DNA of 64,000 bases from positions 64,188,590 to 64,252,589 of the forward strand of contig CM057002.1 in NCBI GenBank assembly GCA_029891345.1, read 5' to 3'. The notes under the pieces were generated by a model. The model saw nothing but the letters and a program-made list of their open reading frames with translations, did not search any database and was not told the DNA's origin. Source of the DNA: Dryococelus australis. Its lineage: Eukaryota; Arthropoda; Insecta; Phasmatodea; Phasmatidae. The position numbers were made by a program, and so were the translations under genes. Every line of letters starts with the position of its first letter. Position 1 is the first letter of the stretch. This document shows positions 45,111 to 57,949 of the stretch, one piece after another.

Positions 45111-45956
45111 CCCCTCCCCCCTCTACTATTTTCTTCTCTCTCTTAAACTGCTTTTCTACAAATTAATTTTTTTTTTCTTTGCAAAGTCCGTTTTTATTTT
45201 GCTTCATAGTTTCTTTTTGGGACACTACTTTTGTTTAAAGGTAATTTTTAAATTTGTGTGAAAGTGATTTTTGATTCTTAATTGACTTACAACTGAGGAG
45301 GAGACCACGAGTTTGTAAACCAATTAATCTTGTTTACTTTCAAATTAATTTGTAAATGCCACAAACGGCGCTGAAAACAGATGTTTATCTTATTGTTTTA
45401 TTATTTTTGTTACTATTTAAAACTTGTACCTTTATTTAGTGGTCTACAATATTTTGGTATTCGTCTGCCGTTGCGATAGGGAACAGCTCTTGCACTGTAT
45501 TGAGGGAAGTAACTAACGAGAAACATTGTTATATTGCAAAATTGTACAACTGGTGTTCGTTGTATTTTTGTAATCCGTTTTACTATCCAACTTTCCGATG
45601 TCATCGTGTTCTTAATTACGTTTATAATATTTTTTAATTTAAATTATGCTCATGGGATTATCCACTGTATTTTGCATTCGTGGTATGGTGTTCCGATATT
45701 TATAGATTAACCATATCACGACTTTTGGAACTTTTCCCAAGCCACTCCATGCACAAAGGAATTTGCTGGCCCCTTCTTCATCCCGTTCCCGCCATGTCGT
45801 GAGTGCTAAAAATTAAGCGCTAAGGTTTTTCACAATTTATATTACACGAGACTTCAACGCTGCCACATTGGTAAGTGGGATCTGTGTAACTTTTATCGCC
45901 ACACCCATGTTAGTGTTTGTAACGAAATTTATAGCGTTTTTACACTAATATTTGTT
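45111..45956. other. AT-rich stretch, no gene recognised
   Basis: Nothing assignable lies between the SINE fragment and the cysteine-rich exon candidate. Confidence 0.35.
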
Positions 45957-45970
45957 CTTGACATTTCTCA

Positions 45971-46177
45971 GTGCGGTTCAAGTGTACACCAGGGAAATAT
46001 AACCGAGTTCCCAAGTGCAGCGGAACCTTACCTGCCTGTCCCTTGCGGCAACTTTGTGGACAGTATGTGTTCAATTTGCCGAGCTGTGTGTGTCGCTGCC
46101 CAAACGGATTTCTTTTTTGCCGAAAATATTACGGTCAGACCTTTCAAATTTCTGCATGCTCTTTGTGCATGACGTGA
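45971..46177 (+). CDS. Candidate exon of a cysteine-rich secreted peptide
   Basis: A frame of 68 residues holds ten cysteines. The blocks include KCTPGKY, CSGTLPACPLRQLCGQY and CVCRCPNGF. TTGACATTTCTCAG directly upstream looks like a 3' splice site, so this may be the second exon of a small secreted protein whose signal peptide lies on an earlier exon. A T-run near 46110 leads into a different C-terminal reading in an alternative frame, so a one-base slip may have occurred there. I do not recognise the family. A protease-inhibitor-like or other disulfide-rich domain is possible. A 24-bp tandem repeat lies just after it. Confidence 0.35.
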   Translation: MRFKCTPGKYNRVPKCSGTLPACPLRQLCGQYVFNLPSCVCRCPNGFLFCRKYYGQTFQISACSLCMT

Positions 46178-46187
46178 CGACTAAGAC

Positions 46188-46235
46188 TTCAAGCATGGCA
46201 ACTACTAAGACTTCAAGCATGGCAACTACTGGAAT
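46188..46235 (+). repeat. 24-bp tandem duplication
   Basis: ACTAAGACTTCAAGCATGGC occurs twice in tandem with 24-bp spacing, just after the cysteine-rich frame. Confidence 0.7.
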
Positions 46236-47065
46236 ACATAACATACACTAAATTGCTCTTGTTGTGATATTAGATTTCTTTTATTTTATGTTTTTGTAAT
46301 TGTGTAACAATGAAGTTTCATTTCATTTTCAAATAATGGAACAACCACCCTGGTTCCAAAAAGTAAAAACGAAAAATATTTTGTTTATTTGTGTTAACTT
46401 AAATATTAACAAGTAGCCATACGTGAATCATAAAACAAATGGTATAGGGTGCAGCTGCTTTTTTTTTTAAACTACTGTCTGGAATTTTCAGCTATTTAAA
46501 ATTCAAAAATATAATAAATATAAAATAAAGAGAAGGTAGCAACATAGCGAAAAACGTTAAGATTAATGGAAAAATACTCGTTTGTCACCTGTTATAATTT
46601 ATTTGTATGAAATCTTGTTTTCTGTTGTTAAATATTTGTACTCCACAACTGGTGAGGGAAGGATAGGAAATAAACCTATTAAAGGTGAACTTGTAATTTA
46701 TTTGTAAAGTTTACTTTTTAATTACCATCTGTGTTGAATTGAAGTATGCTTACAAGCTTTATTTTGCAGTATCACTTGATAACCAAACAATGATGTTGTT
46801 TAATCTGTATCATGCTATGCGTTGTTCGTTTTACATCTGTGCGCCCGACTTTGCAGCAAGGAGGTGAGTTAAAATTCATCTTGGGCTGGGCACTGTGTTT
46901 GAGAAATTTCTTATTTTCAACACCAGAGAGTTACATTCGAGCGGGAAATTATTTTTCCTTCCATTTCACCTCTAGGGCACCTTGGCGCTAGGTTGAGTGT
47001 CCCTCAAGGAAATTCCCGTGGATGTTTTCTCTTCTGTGCTATTAGCCTGGGCGCTGAGTGGTGGC
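46236..47065. other. AT-rich stretch, no gene recognised
   Basis: No motif is recognised. The last 100 bases may be a diverged SINE head, because they lead into a clear SINE body. Confidence 0.35.
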
Positions 47066-47236
47066 TCAGTATGTGGGAATCTTGCAGAACGATGCCGCTG
47101 GGACGGAGGGTTTTCTCGGGGATCCCTCGTTTCCCCCGCCCTTTCATTCCGGTGCTACTTCATACTCACCGCAATCACCCTCTTCGGTTCTCAAGACCTC
47201 GCTGTTAAGAGCTGCCCAAATCTCTTCACTCACTCT
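47066..47236 (+). repeat. SINE body and tail
   Basis: TATGTGGGAATCTTGCAGAACGATGCCGCTGG, then CGGTTCTCAAGACC...TAAGAGCTG and CTCTTCACTCACTC, match the SINE at 24970-25208. The B box is not recognisable. Confidence 0.7.
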
Positions 47237-47600
47237 TATTACACAAATTATCAAGTAAATAAACTGAAAGAAATACTATTAATTTTCCAAAAATAATAAA
47301 ACTCAACAGATAATTTTTTAATAAAATTTTTACAAAAAATAAGTGTAATTTATATCTGATATATTTTGGGGTGACTTATGTAAACGTTGCTTGGTAAAAT
47401 GTGAAATACTATCTCCATGCATAAAATATAATCTAAACTTCAATCATTAGTTTAAAAGAATAAGTATTTTAATATTAAATATTAATGATGAAGAATTTTT
47501 TATTATAATTAATTATTATTTAATGTGTGTGTTACGTTGCTTGCCACCTAGTATTATTGTGTAAAGAGCGTGCTATAGCACTGTCAAATTCATATAAAGG

Positions 47601-48001
47601 CTGTTCACGATAAAGTGAGCACTTTTGAAATCAACCTTAGAAAAAAGTCACTGGCCCTAATTGCATATAATTTTAGCGGGCGCCCGGTAAAATTGTCAAC
47701 GATGGATGGGAAAGTAGTTCCATATCTTCACGCCGAATAAAAAATGTTAGGTAACCATTTCTGATCATTTAAATTATTTCTTTCGCATTCTTTTATTTTT
47801 AATGCATCGAAGTGTAAACATGATCAGATTTGTAAAATATTAAATTCCTTAATAATTCCACAGTTTCGCTTTGACTGGCGCACGAATAAAGTGATGATGC
47901 CCATGGTAATGTTAAACTCACATAAGGCGGAAGAATACCAAACATCCATACAGTTATACGTGAAGCAGGGCTTTCAAAAGTGCTCATTTCACCGTGAACA
48001 G
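47601..48001. mobile_element. CTGTTCAC MITE, copy
   Basis: The inverted ends are CTGTTCACGATAAAGTGAGCACTTTTGAAA and AAAAGTGCTCATTTCACCGTGAACAG. AGG before and CCT after suggest the repeat may extend three bases further. Confidence 0.9.
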
Positions 48002-50723
48002 CCTGTAGTAAAGTGTACGGTAGTTTGGACATGCTATTCCTCCTCACTCGTACTTCACACAACTCTGAATAAGGAATTTAATTATAACTTGAATCCTTCA
48101 TTGCAAACGTGAAGCAATTTCTATTTTGTGCTATCCCCCGTCACCGGGGCATTATCAATTCCTCTTGCTCCTGAACTCGGTTCGCGTAACTTTCAAGCAG
48201 TTCAAGTAGCTATTTATGATTTCAAAGGTTCGCCGCTTCTTCTGAAGGAACTGGAAAGCTCATTACAAGAGTAGCAAAAGTTCATAAGTGAAGAGTCTTG
48301 TCCGTGAAATATTAGTTTAAGAGTCTTGCCAAGAGAGAGAAAAAAAAAAAAGTTTGCATTATTTACAGAAGAAAATTCCAGGCTGGTCGGCAGTTCGAAG
48401 ATTTCGCAGTTCGATTTTCTCATAAAAATATTTTTATTTCCTTTTAAGTGAATTTTTGTTTTGATCAACGCATCTTTTTAAAATTCAGAAATTTTGCCTT
48501 TTACATTTTGATGAAACATGTTGCAATCACATGACAGGTTTTACTTTTGATTGCTGCACATTTCTGTAATAAAAGTTTAATTGTTGAAAAATAAATGCAC
48601 GTTGTATTTACTAAATTATATAATGGATGATAAGTGTTTCTATGTTTTATTAATTTTTATTGCATATCAACGAAATATATATATATAAAATAATTCGTTA
48701 TTTAATATATCAGCATGTAGCAATAAATAAACATATTTCGATTGAAACCCAGTGGTTGAACCAGGTAGTAATCTAATACATTAAGAGCTGTAAAGGCTAA
48801 TATCAAGGATTTTTTTGTTTGCGCGGAATTGGAGAAAAGATTTGGAAAAGCAAACCCCGCCCCAGGCTGCAGATAAAATCTTCAGACTTCCCGAAGCGAT
48901 TTAGACACATTAATTCGTATATTATCGCACTTGATGTGCCAACGTGCATTGTAAGCTATCCATAGGGATACACGTTAGAAGTTATATTTTTTTTTTTGTG
49001 TTTTCTAAATATATTCTTTATGTTACCTCTTTAAATTATATTAAGACTTGGTATTATCTAAGCTATAAATGTACTTCGTCTCCAATAATCTTTACTGAGT
49101 TTTAGAAATTTAATCGAACATTTAAAGTTGATTTCTTGTTAATAAACCAAATGTTAAAGTGTGAGGCCAAACTTAATTTTAAATTATTAAATTTGTGACA
49201 ACTTATAATTAATAAATATGTTTGAAAACTATTTCCCATGCCGCTTAGTGTAGGGGGTTCCATTGGAGTTGATGCGTAAGCACTGGAGTCCATCACGGAA
49301 ATAGCTTCCACTCTTAGCCTGTAGAATTCTCGTTTGGATGTCGCATATTATTGTTAGGTTATAAATATAAACATTCACGAAAAATTTCAATTGTACTTTG
49401 CACTTTATTAAAAAATACTTTGATGAGCCATGAGTGCTGGGAAGAAGTTCGGTGACTGTCAATCTCTTGTAGGTTGTTGTTTGTAATTTGGCAAGAACTT
49501 AAGGGTCCTATGCACTGAAACGTTTTCTCTGAAAGTTGTTTGCTCGTAAACGCGTTTCTCGGTAAATAAATGTTCTGGAAGTACGAAGTTTTGCCAGAAA
49601 GTATAAAAAGAAACTATTGTCTACGCGACTATATTTTTTACTTTTAACATATTAAGTGTATAAACGGAGAAAAAAAAAACAGGAAAATGTTCAAATATTG
49701 CATATTTAAAGCTTGCCTATGAAGTTCCTTTAAGAGGTAAGCGAAAAATACGATTATACGCAGGTAGTTTGATCTGTGTACTTTCATTGCGTGTACTAAG
49801 ACCCCGCGGTTACAGGTCTAGTTTACACAGTGAAGCGTTAGGACAGAAGCACTGCACGCCGTGCGCTTAGGAGCGATGAGGCGCTAGGCGTGCGTGTTAG
49901 TGTCGCCCGTATAGCTCCCTCGCTTGACATTGGACGCGCAGCTATATAGTCATACTCTGGACAACCTAAGCCCACTCACGAATAGTTCGGGGTAAGTCGA
50001 ATTGCGTGGAACTCAACGGAAACGCATTAGCGACAACTTAGAAAGCGTGTCGTGTGTAAAGAGGATTGTGGACTTTAATATTCTGCTTGATGAATAATCG
50101 AAATTTATTTTTCTCTTTTATTACAGTATAAATAAAATACAATTTAAAACTTACATTTCGCTCTCTAGTATGTTAAGTGACAAGTTCTCAAACGCTAAGT
50201 TGTAAAATTCTCGGCGACGAACAATGTCGCCACATGTAAAGAAGGGGAAATATCTTACGATTTTTGAAACCATATTTTATTACACGTAAAGAACGAATTA
50301 TTACTCACCACGGTTGACAGTTTGGCGTGTTCACGGACCGTTTTGTTTCACGATCGCTGAAAAGAACTCGCTTGAAAAGGATAAAACGACCCCTGCGATG
50401 CAGCTCCCCCGACTAGGCGATGCCACCGCATGCGCCGACATGAGAGTTCGCACGGCGATAGGAAGCGGGGGAATGCGCACACTGCGAAACAATGCGTTCT
50501 GCGGCGAGCTGGAGTTCGCCGATGTGTGCCGACAGAATCTGGCCGTCGCAAAACTCAGCGGTGCGTTCGGGTGCGAAGTGTCTGTTCGGAAGTGCAAACC
50601 GATATACCGCCCTGGCAAATGTTTCGTCAGCGAGCGACACGCAAAAAAAAAAATATGTCCATAGAAACCGCGTGGAACTGACACTAGCATAATACAAAGC
50701 GGGATAAAAAAAATATATATACA
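48002..50723. other. Unrecognised stretch, GC-richer near 49800-50680
   Basis: The segments 49800-50000 and 50330-50650 are rich in GC and CpG compared with their surroundings. Overlapping frames on both strands at 50314-50894 have no known domain. The longest one runs partly through the neighbouring MITE. A promoter or first exon of a gene outside the window is conceivable but unsupported. Confidence 0.3.
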
Positions 50724-51140
50724 CTGTTCATGGTAAAACAAGCACTTTCGAAAGCCCTGATTAATATCTACCTGTACGCATGTTGTGTATTCTTCCGCCT
50801 TATGTAAGATTAACCTTGTCCTGGGCCTCATCGCTTTATTCATGCGTCGGTCAAGTGAAAACGTGAAAATATTTGAAAAGTAAATATCTAACAAATCTGC
50901 TAATTTTTACACTTCGATGCATTAAAAAAATATACAGAAAGTGAAATAAATGATTTAAGTAATCAGAAATGGTTACCTAACACTTTTAATACGACGTAAA
51001 GTTACGGAACTACTTACCATCCATCGTTACCAACTTTACTGGACGCATGTCACTCAGGGCACCCGTGGAAATATATGCAGACAGGGGCAGTGACTTTTTT
51101 CTAAGGTTGATTACAAAAGTCCTCACTTTATCGTGAACAG
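50724..51140. mobile_element. CTGTTCAC MITE, copy
   Basis: The left end is CTGTTCATGGTAAAACAAGC and the right end is AAAAGTCCTCACTTTATCGTGAACAG. The interior is colinear with 24016-24430 and 30558-30972. Confidence 0.9.
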
Positions 51141-53997
51141 CGTTTACTAAAAATTTATGTCGTATGTGGGGTATTCATTTCAGAACTAGGTTTTATTAGC
51201 AAAAAAAACGCTAGACTTGATTTTGTGTAGCAAATAAATAAACCCCTAATTTATTTTGCCGTTATTACATTCCGAGTTTTGAACAAGGGTGCATTACTTA
51301 AAACTATCATTATTAATCATTCAATAAGAAATTGCATGTGCAATTTCTGAAACACGCTTTTAAATTTTTGCGAACGTAATTTTCCAGGAATCATCTCAGG
51401 ATTTTAATTTGATTTACGTTACGATTAATTTGATTTTGGCATTGGCGTCCAATTATTTCTGAATATGTCAGATCCTTTCACATGTTAATGCAACTTCAAC
51501 ATGTATGACTCCCGACCATGTTCTGAAAGGAACATATCAAATCACAAAAAATTAATTGACGACTTATCCAATTATATCTCGGGGCTCTTATAGTGAATAA
51601 ATATATATTTATCTAGGTGATGGGTATACCAAAGACTTCTATTTTCGGTACCTAGCGTTAATGATTGAATTTGGTATTTTTAAGTGGTCTTAGGTACATG
51701 TATCAAATTATGAATTGGTTTGGATGGGTCTTTAATGGCGAGACAACTGCAAGAAAATCTACACGTATTGTGTTGTTTCTAGTCTGCCTCCTATTCAACC
51801 TTGCAACCCGACATCGTATGCCGTCTGTTATTCGCACGTGAACATTTTTGCGGAAAGTGAAACAAATTGCACTAAATTGAACGTTTTACTCATAATCGAC
51901 CTTATTGTGTTACCTTGTGCTTCTCGCTGGTGGTGTTATTGCCCGGCACGGCAGTAAAATTAAACTTCTCACGGCACTTGCGAAATAATTTGGTTCACGC
52001 GTCGCCTGGATCAACAAGTGACATTATGGCGGCCGCAGTTCCCATTCCTACAGCCAGCGGTACCGAGCGCTGTGATCGCCCTCTCCTGGAGGCGGGGGGG
52101 GGGGGGCATTCGTCATTTGCGCAGTAGCTCAGCGCGCCGTTCAAACGGCCGTTCGAGTGACGCAGTGTCGTCCTAATTTGGACATATTGAGAAATATGAA
52201 TTCTTATTCGACGATCATTTATAATACCCATCTATGGAATATTACTTTTGAAACCAAGTATAACGACTGTAGTTCCAGAAATGGCAAAACTTAATCCTAT
52301 TGGCTTCACTATTTTCAGAGCAAAATAATGGATTCTTACTGGGGTTTGGAATCTGTTCAACCATCTAAGAATTATTGGAAAGGTAACAGTATAAATGCCT
52401 TGTCCTTCTGCTCGTTCGGGGTCAGAAGATTTCGGCCTCGAGGGAGCATCACCACACTTGAAATTATTTAATTTATCAGTATACGATTCGGCTCTTCAAG
52501 CAGGTCATGAAGTCACTTTGACGTAAGGCTAAATGCACTATCACGGGCTTAAAATTTTAAAAATCAATTTTCCTTGCAAATATAATTTTTTAATGACTCT
52601 CTAACAAAGATACTTTATTTTACTCCCCGAAAGTTCATGCTTTCTAATTGCGAGCTGTTGCTTTGGTCAGTGGACGAGGGGAGAAAAATGTTAAATCTGA
52701 TTTTGCTAAGTATGTAATTCAAATGCAGACAAGTACAACTTAGCCTGTAGTTTCAAGAATTTTAACATGTTTTTAAAATGCCATATTTCCTTGTAATAAA
52801 TAGCAATGTGGTGGCAGTCACTTATGAATTTCTTGTGGAAAATAAATGAAAGTTTAAAAAAGAAGCGATTTGGTCAAGCAAAACCCAGACAAAATGAGGG
52901 TTAGGTGAATTAATTTATAATTCAGGAAAACTTTTTTGAATTGGCCTTTGGTTGGCCGTATAGACCAGTGTTTTGTTTTTGTCATGAAACTCAGAATATA
53001 CGAATATATATCATTTCCACATTGGAAATAGTTTTGATACTTACCCAAATGTGTAAAGTGCCCTTCTATGATGTTTTTAATAAGTTAAAATGGGCTTAAA
53101 CTTTGTATAACAATTTTCATATCAGTACCTGTATTCCCGTAAGTTGATAGTATTTTTGAAGAACATTTATTATAACGGAGATTATTACTCTGAAATTAAA
53201 GTATTCTCAATTATGTATTTTTAATGGAGAATTTTAAGAAACACGCTAGTTTTGAAGAGTTATTATCTCTAAATATTTTAGTGATATCGTAAATGTCCTT
53301 TTTTTTAGAATGTGCACACAATATGATATATATTATATATATATATAACCCATTTGTGTTTTGCATACCAAGGAAAAGGAAAGAAATGTATAAAAATAAC
53401 TCCCTGCACAATTAATGTTTTTTTTTAATTTAGCTCAGCAAATAATATACCTGACTTACTTGGGAAAAAAAACTATTTTAGTGTTGGCTTAAGCCATTTG
53501 ATTATTTTCTGCTCACAGCACCATATTTTGGGTGTGTTTTTGGATTCGGACTTGCTGTCTCCTTGGGTCAAGGAAACAGCAGGGATTTGAATGGCTGTAG
53601 AAATTTACATTATATAATAATTCTGATTTTCTAAATTCTCTAATTTCTAGAAATCTGACCTCTAATGTAACAGCAAGGCATTACGAATGATTCAATAAAC
53701 TGTACAAAACCAAACATTTGATTATTGTCATTATCTCACTGACTGGTCCACTTCCACGTCGAAGTAATATGCAAACCCTTATTAATACAAGGAAACTTGT
53801 CAGCCGAATATTTCGACAATATAATGCCAAAATCTTGGAGCAGAGCTCATCAAATTTTACCAGCTTATGGTGATGCGAATGTTACAGAGCCTAACATTTG
53901 GCAGAGAGATTGGATCTGTGTTCATCACGTAAATGATGCATGTTAACAACACTGACAGACTTAGGCAGGTTATTTCTTACGAAAGTATACGTATAGG
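51141..53997. other. Unrecognised AT-rich stretch with a CpG-rich patch
   Basis: The patch 51980-52160 is CpG-rich, begins with ATTATGGCGGCCGCAG and holds a G-run at about 52096-52108. No gene is supported. The rest is AT-rich with chance frames. Confidence 0.35.
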
Positions 53998-54230
53998 CTG
54001 TTCACGATAAAGTGAGCACTTTGAGACCCTAGTCACTTTTTCTTTCCAGCATTTTTTTTTATCATTTAGCTGCCTTTTACAATAAATATTGATATGTACG
54101 TAATGAGCAAAGTGCGTATTGTAAACTGCACTCAAAAGTTGATGTCGAACGGTAAAAGAAAGATATATATTTATTGACTATTATTTCAAATGATGGGGCT
54201 TTCAAAATGGCTCACTTTAATGTATATAGC
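53998..54230. mobile_element. CTGTTCAC MITE, deleted copy
   Basis: The left end CTGTTCACGATAAAGTGAGC is intact. The right end GGGGCTTTCAAAATGGCTCACTTTAATG is diverged. The middle is lost, leaving about 233 bp. Confidence 0.75.
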
Positions 54231-56099
54231 CTGTACAACAGTTCCCTCAAGTTATTAATAAGTGAACTATGCGTAAAAAATTTAAGCTTTGAAATGCTTT
54301 AAGTTAAATCTATCCGAAAGTACTTTAGACTAAGAAACAAATCAGTAAATAAGGTTTGTTTAACGGATATCTTACATCTCTGAAAATGCGGTGGGTTGTA
54401 TCATCATCCCCATAAATAATTAATAGGGGTTGCCACCATATGTCTGCACGTAACTGCAAAAATAAGCTACAAAAGATTTAAGACAACGTATCAAATAGAC
54501 ATATCTAAATTAATACAAAAGGTCGTCTTGTCGGAACACTTTAGAGTGAACAGTTTTCTAGAAATCCGTGTGGAAATTCAAAAGCGACAGTGAGTCGGCC
54601 TGGCAGACAGGCAATACACAAAAAAAATGGGCTTTAACTACGTTGAGGATACGGCCGTTTGTTTTGCGTGAATACGTCTACGTTGACGCGCTCGGACGAA
54701 TTAATGTTTTTATTTACGTTCCCGGCACCGCTTCACTCGATCATATGGGGTTTTAAGGGTATCACTGGATTGCCTTTGAGATGCTCTTTCCAACCGATTT
54801 CCATACGATTTCCGTATTTCGACTTGGCTTTTTGACGAGTATCGGCCCTAATCGTGTTAAGTTTTCTTAATTCTTTACATTTATACGCATACACTTTCAC
54901 CATAACCACGCCACGCAAATGTTTTTATGCACGCAATGGAATGATCTTGGGGAGAGCGTCGTAACTTCTCCTAGGCAAAAGTTATACTACGCGGAAGTTA
55001 TGAGACGCGGCGAAACGAACTCGAAATTGCGCCCCCCCCCCCCCCCTTCCACTCCTTCCTTACCCAACCAAGCGATGCTTCGCAGTCCTCAGTCAACGTA
55101 ACATATTCTTAGATCCTTTGGAAATCGAGTGGTGTAATCGAATTTTGAATGTAGGCGATAGATTCGGAGCTGCAATGTCAAACTTTATCCCACTATTTTT
55201 TTATCATCGGATTTTCTGGATTGCCTCCCACTATGGTTGCACATTTAACGACGTATTCACGTCAAAACACACGATGTGTAAGTGAACGATACGTGAGTGA
55301 AAAAAAGAATAGAACTCACTGCGATTTAAATGGGTCCATGTCGTACTCTCCTTGGAACGGTAAAGTATTTGATAGTAGGTGCAGTATAGATAAAGAGTTC
55401 TTTTCCCGGTTCAATTGTATTTTCAATTTAGTTTGTGATTATTGGTGTGAAAATTAATTTTAAAATTTTTTGTTATTGGCATACAATAGGCTTTTCACAC
55501 CGATTGCATGAAATTTCTGATTTTTTTGTCTGATATGTTTATTTTAATCTGATAATACGTTGTTGCTGCTTCTAGAATGGCGGTAACTGAAAATTTATTT
55601 GGTTGACTTGGAGGCTTAACTTTAATGTTTATTTTGTGTTTCATTTTCCTTAAAGTTGAACATTTTTCTATAATCTTCCCCATTGAACGTTCTATGATTA
55701 ATTGTTGTATTTTTAATCGCCTCCGGTTTTTCAGTACTAAAGAAAGTTGCTACTGAGAGTGCCTGAAACACGTTGTCTGGGCGTGCGGAAATTTTTAGCC
55801 AAGCAAAAGGATTAACCATAAATATTAATTAAAATTTTAGTTTAGAGTTTTGTTTTAAGATTATCAGTATTTAGGCTTAAGTGACTGTTCCATCACTTAT
55901 TGAATCCCTCATATATATCTCCACGAATTTAATATTTATAATCCTGCAGATGAGATAGAAAAAAAACATGACGTTGAGTTTAGGTTCTTTTATGTGCATC
56001 TGCGGTTTAGTATTTACCTTCTTTGTTACCAACAAGACAAATGTTATAAAGCACACATTTATTATCCGAGAGAATCGAATTTCATTAGTATAAAGGCAA
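54231..56099. other. Unrecognised AT-rich stretch
   Basis: No supported gene. A C-run lies at about 55031-55046. Short frames on both strands lack motifs. Confidence 0.35.
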
Positions 56100-56355
56100 T
56101 TTTTAACTGGGCATTGTATTTGTGTGGACAGTGCGGGAAGTTAAAATTGCGGAAGCTGCACGCTTTTGTAGCACGTTATGTGTTTTATTTCCATGATACT
56201 ATTATACGATAATATGGGTGACTACAACAGCTGGAACAACAGGTCTACTTTAATTTCATTCCCTCAATTGAAATCCAGGGCTTGGGTGCATTCGGTAATA
56301 TATTGGTTCGTTTCCAAAGTGATATGCACCTCGTTTGTTATACGTAATGCCAGAA
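56100..56355 (+). repeat. Direct repeat, first copy
   Basis: GGGCATTGTATTTGTG, GCTGCACGCTTT and GACTACAACAGC, followed by TGCATTCGGTAATAT, correspond in order to the segment at 59610-59870. Overall similarity is moderate. The CACTA-ended MITE copy begins a few bases after its right edge. Confidence 0.55.
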
Positions 56356-56362
56356 ATAGGTG

Positions 56363-57030
56363 CACTATTTAAAACAATATCATAATTTTTCAGAAAAGTG
56401 TTGGTAATAACTCTTCAGAAATCTCCTAGTTTATTTTTCATTAACGAATGTTCCAAACATTTCACGGCACTTTCCAAGAATTCAAAGATCCACTCCGTAA
56501 GAATGCCAGTTGGGTTTTCTGTACTGCCGGTTAATAAAATAGAAATTACAAAAATTATTTTGAATTTTTAATTTTGCGGGTGTTTCACTATTTCTGAAAA
56601 AGAAATTTAATAAATATTTAACGTATTTTATTCGGAAGCGAAATTGACAACGAATATAAAAAATTTTGAGTCCACGATTCTTTACACTGGTCTTCGACAC
56701 TTCGCTGTAATTCCTGGTAAAAAAAAAATTATTTTTTTAAAATAAGACTTTTGCAACCCTTTCTGTTTTCTAAAATTCTTGAGTTTTAGGAGTTGCTACC
56801 TGTCACAGGTGATTGATGCGAGTGTTTGACTGAGCGACGTTAGTATTTTTACTGCCGCAGAAACGCTAATTGTCAGGTTACAGCTGCGATGTAAATTCGG
56901 CAAAGTTCGTTCCCAAAACACGAAGCTACAGGAAATAGGGAGACGTCACGTACTTTCCATTTACGCGGTTCAGCTGCTTTTCTTGTCAGTATGAGCTGCG
57001 TTTTCGTGCAATCACAATACATTTTTTTCG
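56363..57030. mobile_element. CACTGT MITE, diverged third copy
   Basis: It begins CACTATTTAAAAC after a TG. It then shows CAGAAAAGTGTTGGTAATA, GGGTTTTCTGTACTGCCGGTTAA and CTGCCGCAGAAACGCTAAT, all colinear with 39207-40103. It contains part of the internal segment that the 618-bp copy lacks. The right end could not be fixed precisely. Confidence 0.6.
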
Positions 57031-57541
57031 CGTGTATTCGGAAATGTGATCGTACGTAACGGTTAATACCCGCATGTATACACGAGTGCTAAAACTTCCC
57101 TCTCAGTTTAAACTCGACCTACAAAACATTTTATTGTTATTTCTTTGTGTAAAGTTTCAGCGTGAAAGCAACGCAAATATCAGCGCGATAAATAATTGAC
57201 CGTAGCTATGACTTTGCGCACGTAATTGCACGTGTTTTTCTCGCGTAAGCGCAGTTCACCATTTTTATTTTTTATTTTTATTTTTTTTTTTTACCGTCGT
57301 TGCAACAGCCGGAATCGCGAGCACATCCCGGATACATCAAAAGCCGCGCGGGGAGCGGAATTACGAACTGGGAAACGCAGAAGGGCAAGCGAGTCAACCA
57401 TGACCTCTGCCACCGCATTAGTTAGCGCGTATTTCGCAATGCGGAACGGAGGAACGGAGCGGGGTCCTTTTTATTTGTTTTATCTGGTCCAGGATTTCAG
57501 TCGCACCGAAAGCGGTGCTTCGCGAGCGAAGGCCCCAAACG

Positions 57542-57922
57542 CTTAAGGCCATTGGTGCATGTATAATTGGCGCAGTACATTTTAATACTTCATGTCATAA
57601 CTGGTTTCACAGCGGTTTTTTTCAACATTTTTGGCTCGTCAAGACGCAAATAACAACTTTTGGCACCTTCTTGCGTTGTTAGATATTTACTGACGTCATT
57701 ATTGCCGGAGCACTGACGGAAGAAAAGAAAGAATTTTTATTTTCTTATCTGCAATCAGTGCTCCGATAATAATGACGACTGTGAATTTCTAACAACGTAA
57801 GAAGGTGCTAGAAGTTGTTATTTACTCCTTGAAGTGACAAGAAATTTTGAAAAGTCCTCTGCGAAACAAGTAATGAGACAAATTATATACATATACTGCT
57901 TTCATGCACCAATGACCTTAAG
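57542..57922. mobile_element. Foldback MITE
   Basis: CTTAAGGCCATTGGTGCATG at the left is matched by CATGCACCAATGACCTTAAG at the right. The match continues inward (TTGTTATTTGCGTC against an inverted counterpart, GCACTGA against TCAGTGC), giving arms of about 180 bp and a small A/T-rich centre. No frame fits, so it is non-autonomous. No target duplication was clear. Confidence 0.85.
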
Positions 57923-57949
57923 AGGACGATTGAACGCTGTCGCTTACTA

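Noticed and set aside
50331..50894. 187-residue minus-strand frame
   Set aside because: It runs through the left part of a CTGTTCAC MITE and a CpG-rich patch. No domain is present, and the same peptide appears wherever the MITE does.
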